12,334 nt of DNA from an uncultured Lachnospiraceae bacterium. GTDB taxonomy: Bacteria; Bacillota; Clostridia; Lachnospirales; Lachnospiraceae. Below, piece after piece: positions 1 through 7,356 of this stretch. The stretch is taken from assembly GCA_910577655.1 (NCBI GenBank), contig CAJTOW010000112.1:338-12671 (forward strand). The letters run 5' to 3'. The position numbers and the translations under genes were made by a program. Under the pieces are notes generated by a model. It saw only the letters and a program-made list of their open reading frames with translations. It had not been told where the DNA came from and did no database searches. Position 1 is the first letter of the stretch; each line of letters begins with the position of its first letter.

Positions 1-51
1 CCAGGCTGGGGTAACGGAAAAGGCCCGTGCGGGGGCGTGCCTTGGCGGTCA

Positions 52-111
52 GGGGGATTCGGAATCCCCCAGTCACGGCTTCGCCGTGCCAGCCCCCTTT
101 AGCAAGGGGGC
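52..111. repeat. Three tandem hairpins upstream of prfA (dispersed-repeat-like)
   Basis: Three small stem-loops follow one another directly. GGGGGATTC/GAATCCCCC has a single-base centre (52-70). CACGGC/GCCGTG has a TTC loop (74-88). GCCCCCTT/AAGGGGGC has a TAGC loop (92-111). The prfA reading frame happens to stay open through them, but the true start is downstream. The unit resembles palindromic repeats scattered between genes in gut Oscillospiraceae; that resemblance is from memory. None has a U-tract, so they are not classical terminators. Confidence 0.6.
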
Positions 112-160
112 CTTGGCCCGCTGCGGCGGGGGACGAGAGAGCAAACAAGGAGGGCTGTCC

Positions 161-1228
<1,068 letters not shown>

Positions 1229-1297
1229 AATCCTTGATTTTATGTGGATTTCTGGGATTTTAGGGGTCTGACAGAAATGAATAAATGGATGAAAAAT

Positions 1298-1331
1298 CGG
1301 CTTGTTTTTTAGGAAAATGAGCCGTTTTTTT
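1298..1331 (+). terminator. Rho-independent terminator of prfA
   Basis: A CGGCT/AGCCG stem (1298-1302 and 1320-1324), extended by A/T pairs on the outside, is followed by a run of seven T. It lies about 70 nt after the prfA stop. The stem is short but the U-tract is strong. Confidence 0.7.
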
Positions 1332-1514
1332 CTTTTTGCCCGGTTATAGCTGCTCCATAGCCCTGATTTACCCCCATAGTTGTATATATAGCCAGTGCTT
1401 GATGGGTTTGGTTATAATGTGAAAATTGGAAAACATATGTTGGAAATATCAGGGTATTGATATTTCCCATTTTTATATTAATGGATTATATGATCAGCAA
1501 TTTCTTTAATATAT

Positions 1515-1543
1515 TTGAATCCGAGAATAAACAATGATATAAT
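1515..1543 (+). promoter_or_regulatory. Sigma-A promoter for the 335-aa gene
   Basis: TTGAAT (1515-1520), a 17-nt spacer and a perfect TATAAT (1538-1543) predict a start near 1550 and a leader of about 50 nt before ATG 1600. Apart from the 3' flank copy and prfA terminator, I see no other structure in the AT-rich stretch 1353-1514. Confidence 0.7.
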
Positions 1544-1599
1544 CAGAGCGGTAATCGAAATTTGTAGAAACAATCAATTGTAAGAAGGATGGTGTTTAA

Positions 1600-2607
1600 A
1601 TGATTCTTATTCGCGGAATAAAAGGCGAGTCATATGCTCGAAAAATAGAAAAAGGAATTGTTGATTGTAGGGATATTTTGTCAGCTTTATTACATCCACC
1701 AGTAACAGGTTACGAATATTCAAATTATTATGAAAAGAATCTGGTTAAAGCATTAACCTTTTTTACAAATAAAGACAGGGAAAATCTCCATAACCCTAAA
1801 TTTTTACATTCCATATTGATTGATTACTATATTCCATATATTTATATAACATATTTTCATATTTTAAATGATCGTTCTTTAGAATGGCTGGATAAATTTG
1901 ATGATGATTATCAGTTTATTGCATTGAATGTTAAAATTGATAGAATTACGCAGACTGCGATAGGTAATGAGTTTTTTGGTGCTAAAATGTCCTATGTGGA
2001 TAGTATCAGCCAGCTCACCCAAGATGGTACTAATGGTTTTTATGCGGCATGTATGTGTTCGTTAGAAAATTTATTTGCAAATAAAAGTGATATGATGCTG
2101 TCACTTCAAATTTACAATACATTATCATTTGCTCTTTTATGTAGAGAACAAAATGAAAAGTTTACAGATCTAGAAAATGAATTTAGAATAATAGCATATG
2201 ATTGCCCTAGAATACAAAATGGAATAATGCAACAAAAACCTAGAGAGGCAACGATTTTAGGAAAAACTGGCATGGAATATAAAGGTGTGTTGAATGCGGG
2301 GATAGATTCTATTTTTAAAAGTAATCTTCATGTATTGAGTAATTCAGATAAGTTATTAAGTGATATTCTTATTGAAGAGCAAGGGATGATTACTTTAGAC
2401 AGTCAATTTAAATCTATTAATATATTTGATATTTCTGATGATTATAAGTATTTAGGAGGAAAAACGAACTGTGCAAATTATATCAAAAAAATGATTAAAT
2501 GTAAGCCTAAAGATATTTATGTAAATAGAACTGTACTTAAAAAGTATAAAATGAGCGATATTCCTGATGCTGTATTTATGCCAGGTTATCAAAAAGTGGA
2601 ATATTAA
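1600..2607 (+). CDS. Hypothetical protein, 335 aa, AT-rich island gene
   Basis: I do not recognise this protein. It is soluble-looking, with no signal peptide and no convincing membrane segment, and is rich in Ile, Asn, Lys and Tyr. The N-terminus carries LIRGIKGESYARKIEKG and a CRDILSALL stretch. A central region has LENLFANKSDMM followed by SFALLCRE and then LENEFRIIAYD. The spacing of these last elements faintly recalls DUF2971-type proteins, but too weakly to assign. ATG 1600 is supported by AAGAAGGA about 10 nt upstream and by the promoter at 1515. GC is about 30%, far below prfA and the genes after 4000, so it was very probably acquired. It stands alone behind its own promoter, as island cargo often does. 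A defence or toxin role is possible from context but nothing in the sequence shows it. Confidence 0.8.
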   Translation: MILIRGIKGESYARKIEKGIVDCRDILSALLHPPVTGYEYSNYYEKNLVKALTFFTNKDRENLHNPKFLHSILIDYYIPYIYITYFHILNDRSLEWLDKFDDDYQFIALNVKIDRITQTAIGNEFFGAKMSYVDSISQLTQDGTNGFYAACMCSLENLFANKSDMMLSLQIYNTLSFALLCREQNEKFTDLENEFRIIAYDCPRIQNGIMQQKPREATILGKTGMEYKGVLNAGIDSIFKSNLHVLSNSDKLLSDILIEEQGMITLDSQFKSINIFDISDDYKYLGGKTNCANYIKKMIKCKPKDIYVNRTVLKKYKMSDIPDAVFMPGYQKVEY

Positions 2608-2743
2608 ATACACGCAATCTGATAAACTCCCGTGTGTAGAGCGTATTATTTGCCGTGGCAATGACGAGTTTCTTTGGGTAATCAGTCTAGGCGAGGATGC
2701 GATTTGTTGGGGACAAATGGAAAATTTAAGAATATTTATGCAG

Positions 2744-2775
2744 AAGGAGCCAAATGTTTTAGTCTGGCTCCTTTT
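2744..2775 (+). terminator. Rho-independent terminator after the 335-aa gene
   Basis: A perfect 9-bp stem AAGGAGCCA/TGGCTCCTT (2744-2752 and 2765-2773) with a 12-nt loop runs into TTTT. It closes the unit begun at 1600 and lies just ahead of the next promoter. The 136 nt between the 335-aa gene and this stem (2608-2743) hold no gene I can support. Confidence 0.8.
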
Positions 2776-2777
2776 AG

Positions 2778-2806
2778 TTGCATACATGGTACAGATATGC
2801 TATAAT
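2778..2806 (+). promoter_or_regulatory. Sigma-A promoter for the RelA/SpoT-like operon
   Basis: TTGCAT (2778-2783), a 17-nt spacer and a perfect TATAAT (2801-2806) predict a start near 2813, about 30 nt before GTG 2842. It directly follows the terminator of the preceding unit, so the two-gene unit is independently transcribed. Confidence 0.75.
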
Positions 2807-2841
2807 GGCAAAAATCTTTTGATGCAGCGGCAGGAGGAAGT

Positions 2842-3471
2842 GTGCTAGACACTATTTTAAAACGAGATGGATTATCCATAAGATTGCTTGAGGACTTATC
2901 CTATCAATCTGGTTTGGGTATCAGGCTGAAAAAGAATCTCCATTATTTTGACAAGACTCTTTTGTTTGACGAGTTATTCAGCGTTCATAGCTGGTATGCG
3001 GGTAACGAACTGCTTCACGGACTCACAATCGATTATCGTATTAAAAGCATCCAGTCGGCAATGCTAAAATATGAAAGGTATTATCCAGACCATCAGGCAG
3101 CAAAGGTTTTTAATGATATGCTGGGGTTTCGTACCCTTTGTGATAATTATGAGGATGTGTTACGGATAGCAGGGCATGATAATATCCGAGTAGCGGATAT
3201 GTCTGGCGGAAAATCAAAGGATGATGGATATCGGGGAGTCCATGTATATTTCCAGTTGAGTAGTTACCATTACCCGATTGAAATCCAGTACAATATCTAT
3301 TATGACCGTCAGATCAACAACTGGCTACACAAATATGTGTATAAAAGGAAATATAAGAGCCAGGTTGGGTACTGCTTGCGCCAGGAGTATGAAAGTGGTA
3401 AGATAAAGAACGAAAACGAGTTTAAGGAGGTGCTGGAGCGTGTGTTATCTGATTGCAAAGAGATTTGGTGA
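2842..3471 (+). CDS. RelA/SpoT-fold nucleotidyltransferase (small alarmone synthetase or toxSAS-like)
   Basis: This 209-aa protein carries the landmarks of the RelA/SpoT synthetase domain. R66-x-K68...S72...K76 matches the ATP-binding RxKxxxSxxxK pattern. D92 in NDMLGFR matches the metal-binding Asp block. G129-Y130...H134 in DDGYRGVH matches the GY-S-H block. E147 in YPIEIQ matches the catalytic Glu block. There is no HD hydrolase, TGS or ACT region, so it is a single-domain synthetase of the size of small alarmone synthetases and toxSAS toxins. Such enzymes transfer pyrophosphate from ATP to GDP/GTP or, in some toxSAS, to the tRNA 3' end; the sequence does not say which. GTG 2842 has AGGAGG 4 nt upstream, a tight spacing. 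The next gene overlaps its 3' end by 32 nt and is probably translationally coupled. Confidence 0.78.
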   Translation: MLDTILKRDGLSIRLLEDLSYQSGLGIRLKKNLHYFDKTLLFDELFSVHSWYAGNELLHGLTIDYRIKSIQSAMLKYERYYPDHQAAKVFNDMLGFRTLCDNYEDVLRIAGHDNIRVADMSGGKSKDDGYRGVHVYFQLSSYHYPIEIQYNIYYDRQINNWLHKYVYKRKYKSQVGYCLRQEYESGKIKNENEFKEVLERVLSDCKEIW

Positions 3472-3664
3472 CTTGGGCTGTGTGGCTCTGCAGACAGAAC
3501 ATGGGCCGCATCTGGTGGATTTTGAGACGAAGCTTATGAGGTCTGTCGGGTATGATAAGATTCAGCTTGTAGTAATTAGCCGCCCATCAGCATATGGCGA
3601 GTACGAACCGTACAGCTTTGTAGATACAGAACAGGAATTTGAGATTGCGGTGAAAAATATGTAA
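3440..3664 (+). CDS. Small conserved-looking protein, possible partner of the RelA/SpoT-like enzyme
   Basis: This 74-aa protein begins MCYLIAKRFGDLGCVALQT and contains IQLVVISRPSAYGEYEPY and a C-terminal VDTEQEFEIAVKNM. It resembles small clostridial proteins of unknown function (DUF6718-like, from memory). The start is a GTG at 3440, fixed by a near-perfect AAGGAGGTG at 3424-3432. Both start and Shine-Dalgarno lie inside the preceding gene, giving a 32-nt overlap and likely translational coupling. There are no membrane segments and the protein is slightly acidic. Position and coupling fit an antitoxin or regulatory partner of the enzyme, but that is inference from context only. No clear terminator follows before the prfA-like repeat at 3756. 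Confidence 0.75.
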   Translation: MCYLIAKRFGDLGCVALQTEHGPHLVDFETKLMRSVGYDKIQLVVISRPSAYGEYEPYSFVDTEQEFEIAVKNM

Positions 3665-3755
3665 GCGGCGGGGGTATCTGCTGGTTTTTATGTATGCCGG
3701 GGTATAGCTGCATATGTGCATAGCCTGAAAGTAAGAGGTACTTGTGTACCACAGC

Positions 3756-3884
3756 AGACCAGGCAGCCAAGCTGAGCCGTTTGAATGAGACGACCTAGAA
3801 AAATTTGATTCTATGTGGATTTCCTTGTTTTCAGTGGGCTGCATCAGGATGGGCAGCCCCTTTCTTTTTGCCTGGTTATAGCTG
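3756..3884 (+). repeat. Direct repeat copy B: relic of a prfA 3' end
   Basis: The first 45 nt match prfA 1186-1230 with four mismatches and encode ADQAAKLSRLNETT-stop against ADQAARLSRLNETA-stop in the intact gene. Most differences are silent or conservative. Matching 3' flank follows (TATGTGGATTTCC, then TCTTTTTGCCTGG), including a terminator in the same position but with a different stem. There is no start or body, so it is a non-functional gene end. It marks the right boundary of the low-GC interval and is probably either the original chromosomal prfA end or an att-like relic. The rest of 3665-3967 holds no gene I can support. Confidence 0.85.
3836..3868 (+). terminator. Terminator in the prfA 3' relic
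   Basis: GGGCTGC/GCAGCCC (3836-3842 and 3853-3859) with a 10-nt loop is followed by CTTTCTTTTT. Its position relative to the relic stop codon mirrors the terminator of intact prfA. It may serve the RelA/SpoT-like operon as well. Confidence 0.75.
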
Positions 3885-3967
3885 GTAATTATGCCTAAAA
3901 AATGGGTTAAAATTTATCTATTTATAACAAATCCAGTTCAGCCACCCTGAAAATCCCAATTTCTGTC

Positions 3968-3995
3968 TTGACATTTTGGCAATTTTGAATATAAT
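3968..3995 (+). promoter_or_regulatory. Consensus sigma-A promoter of the GntR gene
   Basis: A perfect TTGACA (3968-3973) and a perfect TATAAT (3990-3995) are separated by 16 nt. The predicted start near 4002-4006 falls at the edge of the inverted repeat at 4006-4018. Confidence 0.85.
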
Positions 3996-4005
3996 AAGAA
4001 CAAAA

Positions 4006-4018
4006 CTTGTCAGACAAG
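4006..4018. promoter_or_regulatory. Probable GntR operator (autoregulation)
   Basis: CTTGTC-A-GACAAG is a perfect 6-1-6 inverted repeat at the predicted transcription start of the GntR gene. FCD-type GntR regulators typically bind short palindromes with TTGT...ACAA ends, so steric autorepression is likely. Confidence 0.7.
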
Positions 4019-4032
4019 ATTGGTAAAAAATT

Positions 4033-4743
4033 ATGATCCAGAAAACAAATGTCACAGAACAGATTGTGGCGTATTATAAACAGCAGATTTTGAATGGCAC
4101 ATGGAAGGTAGGGGAGAAGATCCCGTCAGAGAACCAGCTGTGCGGGGAGCTTGGGGTCAGCAGGGCCAGTATCCGGAGTGCAGTAAAGGAGCTGATAGGA
4201 CTCGGCGTCCTGGAGAGTATGCATGGGAAGGGAACCTTTCTGATCGACGATATGCTGGATGCCCAGGAGGGCGCCCGGTACAAGATCACGGCCCAGGACT
4301 GCATGGATATGGGCAAGGTTCTGGAGTTCAGGCGGATCGTCGAGCCTGAGGCCTGTTATCTGGCTGCAGTCCATATGACGGACGAACTGCTTAAGGAGCT
4401 GGATGCATCGTTTCGGGTCATGCGGGAGAATATCACCAATTCCGTCAAGTTTGTCACAGCAGATCTGCGGTTTCACCGGGCTATCAGCAAGGCCTCGGAG
4501 AATCCGTTGATTGAGAAGAGCCTGAACCGTCTTTTTGACGAGAACCTCAAGGATCACCAGAAGATGAACCAGGTATTCGGATACCAGGATGGTATTTATT
4601 ATCATTCCATGATTCTGGAGGCACTGCGGGGAGAGAATGCGGACCGCGCCAGACAGATTATGTTTGATCATATGCAGCATGGTATAGACCGTTTGCGGGA
4701 GATGGATTATTCCGGCCGGGAGCCGGAGAACACCCGGATTTAG
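4033..4743 (+). CDS. GntR-family transcriptional regulator, FadR/FCD subfamily
   Basis: This 236-aa DNA-binding protein has the GntR winged helix at about residues 5-72: TEQIVAYYKQQI, then GEKIPSENQL, then GVSRASIRSAVKEL, with the wing GKGTF. An all-helical FCD-type ligand domain covers about 90-225, with EFRRIVEPEACYLAA, a DLRFHRAIS block and a late H in YYHSMILEAL. The latter contribute the Asp/His metal or effector site of FCD proteins. The family usually represses sugar-acid or organic-acid catabolism and is released by a pathway intermediate. ATG 4033 lacks a strong Shine-Dalgarno, which would keep expression low. It has its own promoter and operator and lies about 110 nt ahead of a sugar-acid dehydratase gene on the same strand, its probable target. 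Confidence 0.93.
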   Translation: MIQKTNVTEQIVAYYKQQILNGTWKVGEKIPSENQLCGELGVSRASIRSAVKELIGLGVLESMHGKGTFLIDDMLDAQEGARYKITAQDCMDMGKVLEFRRIVEPEACYLAAVHMTDELLKELDASFRVMRENITNSVKFVTADLRFHRAISKASENPLIEKSLNRLFDENLKDHQKMNQVFGYQDGIYYHSMILEALRGENADRARQIMFDHMQHGIDRLREMDYSGREPENTRI

Positions 4744-4785
4744 GCCCGTTGTGGTGCAGAATATTGTAATAAATAATGTAAGAAA

Positions 4786-4808
4786 AAAAGCTGCCGTCGG
4801 TAGCTTTT
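4786..4808 (+). terminator. Stem-loop terminator after the GntR gene
   Basis: AAAAGCTGCC/GGTAGCTTTT (one G-T pair, 3-nt loop) is an almost perfect A-stem-U structure. The U-tract is only the four T of the stem, so partial read-through into the dehydratase gene is possible. Confidence 0.65.
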
Positions 4809-4820
4809 AATAAAAGATAA

Positions 4821-4833
4821 CTTATTAGACGAC
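4821..4833. promoter_or_regulatory. Degenerate copy of the GntR operator upstream of the dehydratase
   Basis: CTTATTAGACGAC aligns without gaps to the operator CTTGTCAGACAAG with 9 of 13 matches. It lies 23 nt before ATG 4856. I see no clean -35/-10 pair here, so the assignment is tentative. Confidence 0.35.
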
Positions 4834-4855
4834 TTACAAGTTTAAAAGAGGACAT

Positions 4856-6103
4856 ATGGGAGTCAAAATTCGAAAAATCAAGGTAATATGCACCGCGCCG
4901 GAGGGGATCAATCTGGTAGTGGTGAAGGTGGAGACGGACCAGCCGGGGCTGTATGGACTGGGCTGCGGGACATTTGCCTACCGGCACCTGACCGTAAAAC
5001 ATCTGATTGAGACATACTTAGAGCCGCTGCTGGTGGGCAGAGAAGTAGAGCGGATCGAGGAAAACTGGCAGCTGATGCACCAGAACGGATACTGGCGCAA
5101 CGGCCCGGTGGAGAATAATGCCATTTCCGGTGTGGATATGGCACTCTGGGATATCAAGGGCAAGATGGCCGGTATGCCGCTGTACCAGCTTTTTGGCGGA
5201 AAGGTGAGAGAGGCGGTTCCCGTCTACCGCCATGCAGACGGAAAGGATCTGGGCGAGCTGTGTGAAAATATCCAGCGTTTCCAGGAGATGGGAATCACCA
5301 CCATCCGCTGCCAGTGCGGCGGATACGGCGGGGAAAGCTACAGAGCCACACCGGGTACAGCCCCCCGGGGGGCGCTGTCAGGCGTATATCTGGATTCCCA
5401 GAAATACATCCGCGATACGGTCCGGCTGTTTGAAGGGATCCGCAGCAGGCTTGGGGAAGAGATCCAGCTTGTACATGATGTTCATGAGCGGATCGCCCCG
5501 GTAGAAGCCATACAGCTGGCAAAGGCCCTGGAGCCGTATCATCTGTTCTTCCTGGAGGATCCGGTCCCCCTTGAGCAGACAGAATGGCTGAGACGGCTGC
5601 GGCAGCAGAGCTCCATCCCCGTAGCCCAGGGAGAGCTGTTCAACAATTTTGCAGAATGGAAGACCCTGATCCCGGAGCATCTGATTGACTTCATCCGTGT
5701 GCATCTGAGCCAGATCGGCGGGATCACTCCTGCCAGAAAGCTCCAGATATTCGCGGAGCAGTTCGGTGTGAGGACGGCATGGCACGGGCCTGGAGATATG
5801 TCCCCCATGGCTCATGCGGCCAATGTACATATCGATCTGGCGGCGCCCAACTTCGGCGTGCAGGAGTGGTCAGGGATAGAGCCGCCCAATTTCGTTCTCC
5901 AGGAGCTCCGGAATCAGCATGGGGCGCTGCTGGAGGTATTTGACGGGCTTCCGGAGTTCAGGGACGGCTACGTGTATGCCAATGACAGGCCGGGACTGGG
6001 TGTGGATATCAATGAGAAGGAAGCAGAGAAATATCCCTGCACGGCGGAGGTGACCACCTGGACACAGACGAGACGCCGGGACGGTGCGCTTCAGACTCCA
6101 TAA
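4856..6103 (+). CDS. Enolase-superfamily sugar-acid dehydratase (mannonate/gluconate dehydratase or RspA-like)
   Basis: This 415-aa cytoplasmic enzyme has the family's full length. Members dehydrate D-mannonate or D-gluconate to 2-keto-3-deoxygluconate using Mg2+. The N-terminal capping domain is about 1-125, with GPVENNAISGVDMALWDIKGK. The barrel carries metal ligands D208 (HDVHERI, with H210), E234 (LEDP) and E260 (GELFNN). H310 lies in AWHGPGDMSP and is followed by NFGVQEWSG and the C-terminal RPGLGVDI. The HGP form (Pro312 where efficient mannonate dehydratases have Ala) is, as I recall, the mark of the low-efficiency, gluconate-type subgroup. So the substrate may not be mannonate. ATG 4856 follows AGAGGA. 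No sugar transporter or KDG kinase/aldolase is in the window. The upstream GntR/FCD gene is the likely regulator. Confidence 0.9.
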   Translation: MGVKIRKIKVICTAPEGINLVVVKVETDQPGLYGLGCGTFAYRHLTVKHLIETYLEPLLVGREVERIEENWQLMHQNGYWRNGPVENNAISGVDMALWDIKGKMAGMPLYQLFGGKVREAVPVYRHADGKDLGELCENIQRFQEMGITTIRCQCGGYGGESYRATPGTAPRGALSGVYLDSQKYIRDTVRLFEGIRSRLGEEIQLVHDVHERIAPVEAIQLAKALEPYHLFFLEDPVPLEQTEWLRRLRQQSSIPVAQGELFNNFAEWKTLIPEHLIDFIRVHLSQIGGITPARKLQIFAEQFGVRTAWHGPGDMSPMAHAANVHIDLAAPNFGVQEWSGIEPPNFVLQELRNQHGALLEVFDGLPEFRDGYVYANDRPGLGVDINEKEAEKYPCTAEVTTWTQTRRRDGALQTP

Positions 6104-6109
6104 AACTAT

Positions 6110-6143
6110 ATGTAACAGTTCAGATACCCCTTGAACTGTTACG
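6110..6143. repeat. 34-bp direct repeat, copy 1, with 11-9-11 inverted repeat
   Basis: GTAACAGTTCA (6112-6122), a 9-nt spacer GATACCCCT and TGAACTGTTAC (6132-6142) form a perfect inverted repeat. The whole 34-nt block is identical to 7357-7390 in the same orientation. It begins 6 nt after the dehydratase stop codon. The architecture resembles a tyrosine-recombinase core site. It lacks a U-tract, so a plain terminator is less likely. Confidence 0.9.
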
Positions 6144-6247
6144 GCATCTGCCCATGAGAATCGCTATGCGATGGGGCAGATGCCCTCCGGCCACTACGTT
6201 TTCGTACGGTCAGCGCAGCGAGTGCGTAGACTTGTCTGAACTGTTAC
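6112..6247. repeat. 136-bp palindromic (MITE-like) element
   Basis: The ends GTAACAGTTCAGA and TCTGAACTGTTAC are a perfect 13-bp terminal inverted repeat. Inside lies a long hairpin GGCATCTGCCC/GGGCAGATGCC (6143-6184) with a nested ATCGC/GCGAT. A GC-rich stretch with CAGCGCAGCGAGTGCGTAG follows. A further half-site TTGAACCGTTAC adjoins the right end. There is no coding capacity. Confidence 0.7.
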
Positions 6248-6273
6248 CTTGAACCGTTACAAATGATAAGAAA

Positions 6274-6317
6274 ATGAAAAGAAACCTCTTTTCATATCAC
6301 CCGATTTGTGCTACAAT
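6274..6317 (+). promoter_or_regulatory. Promoter and operator-like palindrome of the 267-aa gene
   Basis: TTTTCA (6289-6294), 17 nt and TACAAT (6312-6317) with a TG three bases ahead of the -10 form an extended -10 promoter. A perfect 9-4-9 inverted repeat ATGAAAAGA/TCTTTTCAT (6274-6295) overlaps the -35 box and is a candidate operator. Confidence 0.6.
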
Positions 6318-6361
6318 GGAAATGGATTTGTAGGGCAAATTCAGAACAGGAGGCACTGCAT

Positions 6362-7165
6362 ATGTCGATTTGTGCAAAAAGTGGTCTGAAAGACAAGGAC
6401 CGCGTCTATGTAATAGCGGTAGATCAGTATGACACGACAATGCGTGGCGGTGTCTTGTATCGCACAGACAAGCCTGAGGGGATACCTTTCTCAGATTACC
6501 CGGGGATGATCCGGGGACTGGAGCAGCGGTTTGAACAGCTGAACTACCCGAGAGCCAACATGCGGCGCCGCGTGTTCGGTGACGGAGTGGAGAACCGCTG
6601 GCTGAGTGCGGCAGATGAAGAGAGGATGGCCCCGGAGACGGCACCGGCCGGAGAGATCCAGAGACAGAGCGGTTCGCTGCTGACCTTCCAGCTTCGTGTG
6701 ACCCACCGGGAGCATGCCAGCTGGCAGGGCACTTTGGTCTGCCTGGAGGAGGGTGGACAGGAATCCTTTTCCAGCTTTCAGGAGCTGGTATTTCTGATGG
6801 ATGGTTTCCTGGGCAGGGAGCTGTCTGTGCGGGAGAAAGTGCGGATGGACCAGGGAAAGCTGTGGGACGGGATGACAGATCAGGACCGTTTTGAGAAGGC
6901 CTTGTCTATCGTTATGGAATGTCCGGAGCAGCTTAAGATTCTGCCGGATACACTTGTTTACCGATATACCAGAGGAACACACCGGATGACATTTCTGATC
7001 CGGCCGGTATTTTATGCACACAATACCTGCCAGGGTCTGGTCTTCTGGAAGGAGCGGAGACAGGAGTGCAGCTTCCGCAGTCTCTTGGAGCTGGTGGGCC
7101 TGTTGTGTGATGCGGTATACGATGATACTGTCTGGGAAATGGATGAGCTGGAAGCAGCGAAGTGA
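6362..7165 (+). CDS. Hypothetical protein, 267 aa, with internal repeats
   Basis: I cannot assign this protein to a named family. ATG 6362 is chosen because AGGAGG lies 8 nt upstream; the open frame extends to 6308 but that codon lies in the -10 box. Residues 108-150 and 210-252 align without gaps over 43 positions with 14 identities. The shared pattern is TF--R, then QG, then E and SF-S--ELV-L. Residues 29-57 (GGVLYRTDKPEGIPFSDYPG onward) look like a third, weaker copy. There is no signal peptide or membrane segment. It is a single-gene unit with its own promoter, between two identical 34-bp direct repeats, and convergent with the BTAD regulator gene on the other strand. Repeated small alpha/beta units suggest a binding or scaffold protein, but that is only inference. 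Confidence 0.85.
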   Translation: MSICAKSGLKDKDRVYVIAVDQYDTTMRGGVLYRTDKPEGIPFSDYPGMIRGLEQRFEQLNYPRANMRRRVFGDGVENRWLSAADEERMAPETAPAGEIQRQSGSLLTFQLRVTHREHASWQGTLVCLEEGGQESFSSFQELVFLMDGFLGRELSVREKVRMDQGKLWDGMTDQDRFEKALSIVMECPEQLKILPDTLVYRYTRGTHRMTFLIRPVFYAHNTCQGLVFWKERRQECSFRSLLELVGLLCDAVYDDTVWEMDELEAAK

Positions 7166-7172
7166 CCAACCA

Positions 7173-7197
7173 GCAGTTCAGGAGGGATCTGAACTGC
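7173..7197. repeat. Inverted repeat related to the GTAACAGTTCA family
   Basis: GCAGTTCAG-GAGGGAT-CTGAACTGC is a perfect 9-7-9 inverted repeat, 8 nt after the stop of the 267-aa gene. It shares the CAGTTCA...TGAACTG core of the 34-bp repeats. A GTAAC follows three bases after it. Confidence 0.65.
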
Positions 7198-7283
7198 CAC
7201 GTAACTTAAAGACATGAGAAACGGGCGGCAGTACTCTCGTACAGCATAGAGATATACGAAACAAAGTCGTCACGAAAAAGATG

Positions 7284-7338
7284 AAGCCGGAACCAGAAGC
7301 CGCGGCCAGGAAGGCCAGGGGCGGGTGCCGGCTTTTTC
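7284..7338. terminator. Terminator between the convergent genes
   Basis: AAGCCGG (7284-7290) pairs with CCGGCTT (7328-7334), extended by ACC/GGT inside and followed by TTTTT on the plus strand. On the minus strand the outer flank gives CTTCATCTTTTT, so it may work in both directions. Confidence 0.7.
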
Positions 7339-7356
7339 ACGTTTGTACAAGTATTA

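Noticed and set aside
1..14. Possible end of an upstream gene (RLG-stop)
   Set aside because: Only four codons are visible, too little to support a gene.
86..160. Upstream ATG of prfA adding 25 residues
   Set aside because: The extension is encoded by palindromic repeats and is not like RF1 N-termini; ATG 161 has a strong ribosome binding site.
2567..2848. 93-aa open frame between the 335-aa gene and the RelA/SpoT-like gene
   Set aside because: It begins inside the preceding gene without a ribosome binding site and runs through a clear terminator and promoter. Its sequence looks like translated non-coding DNA.
4126..4680. 184-aa minus-strand open frame inside the GntR gene
   Set aside because: Shadow of a well-supported gene on the other strand; no start signals.
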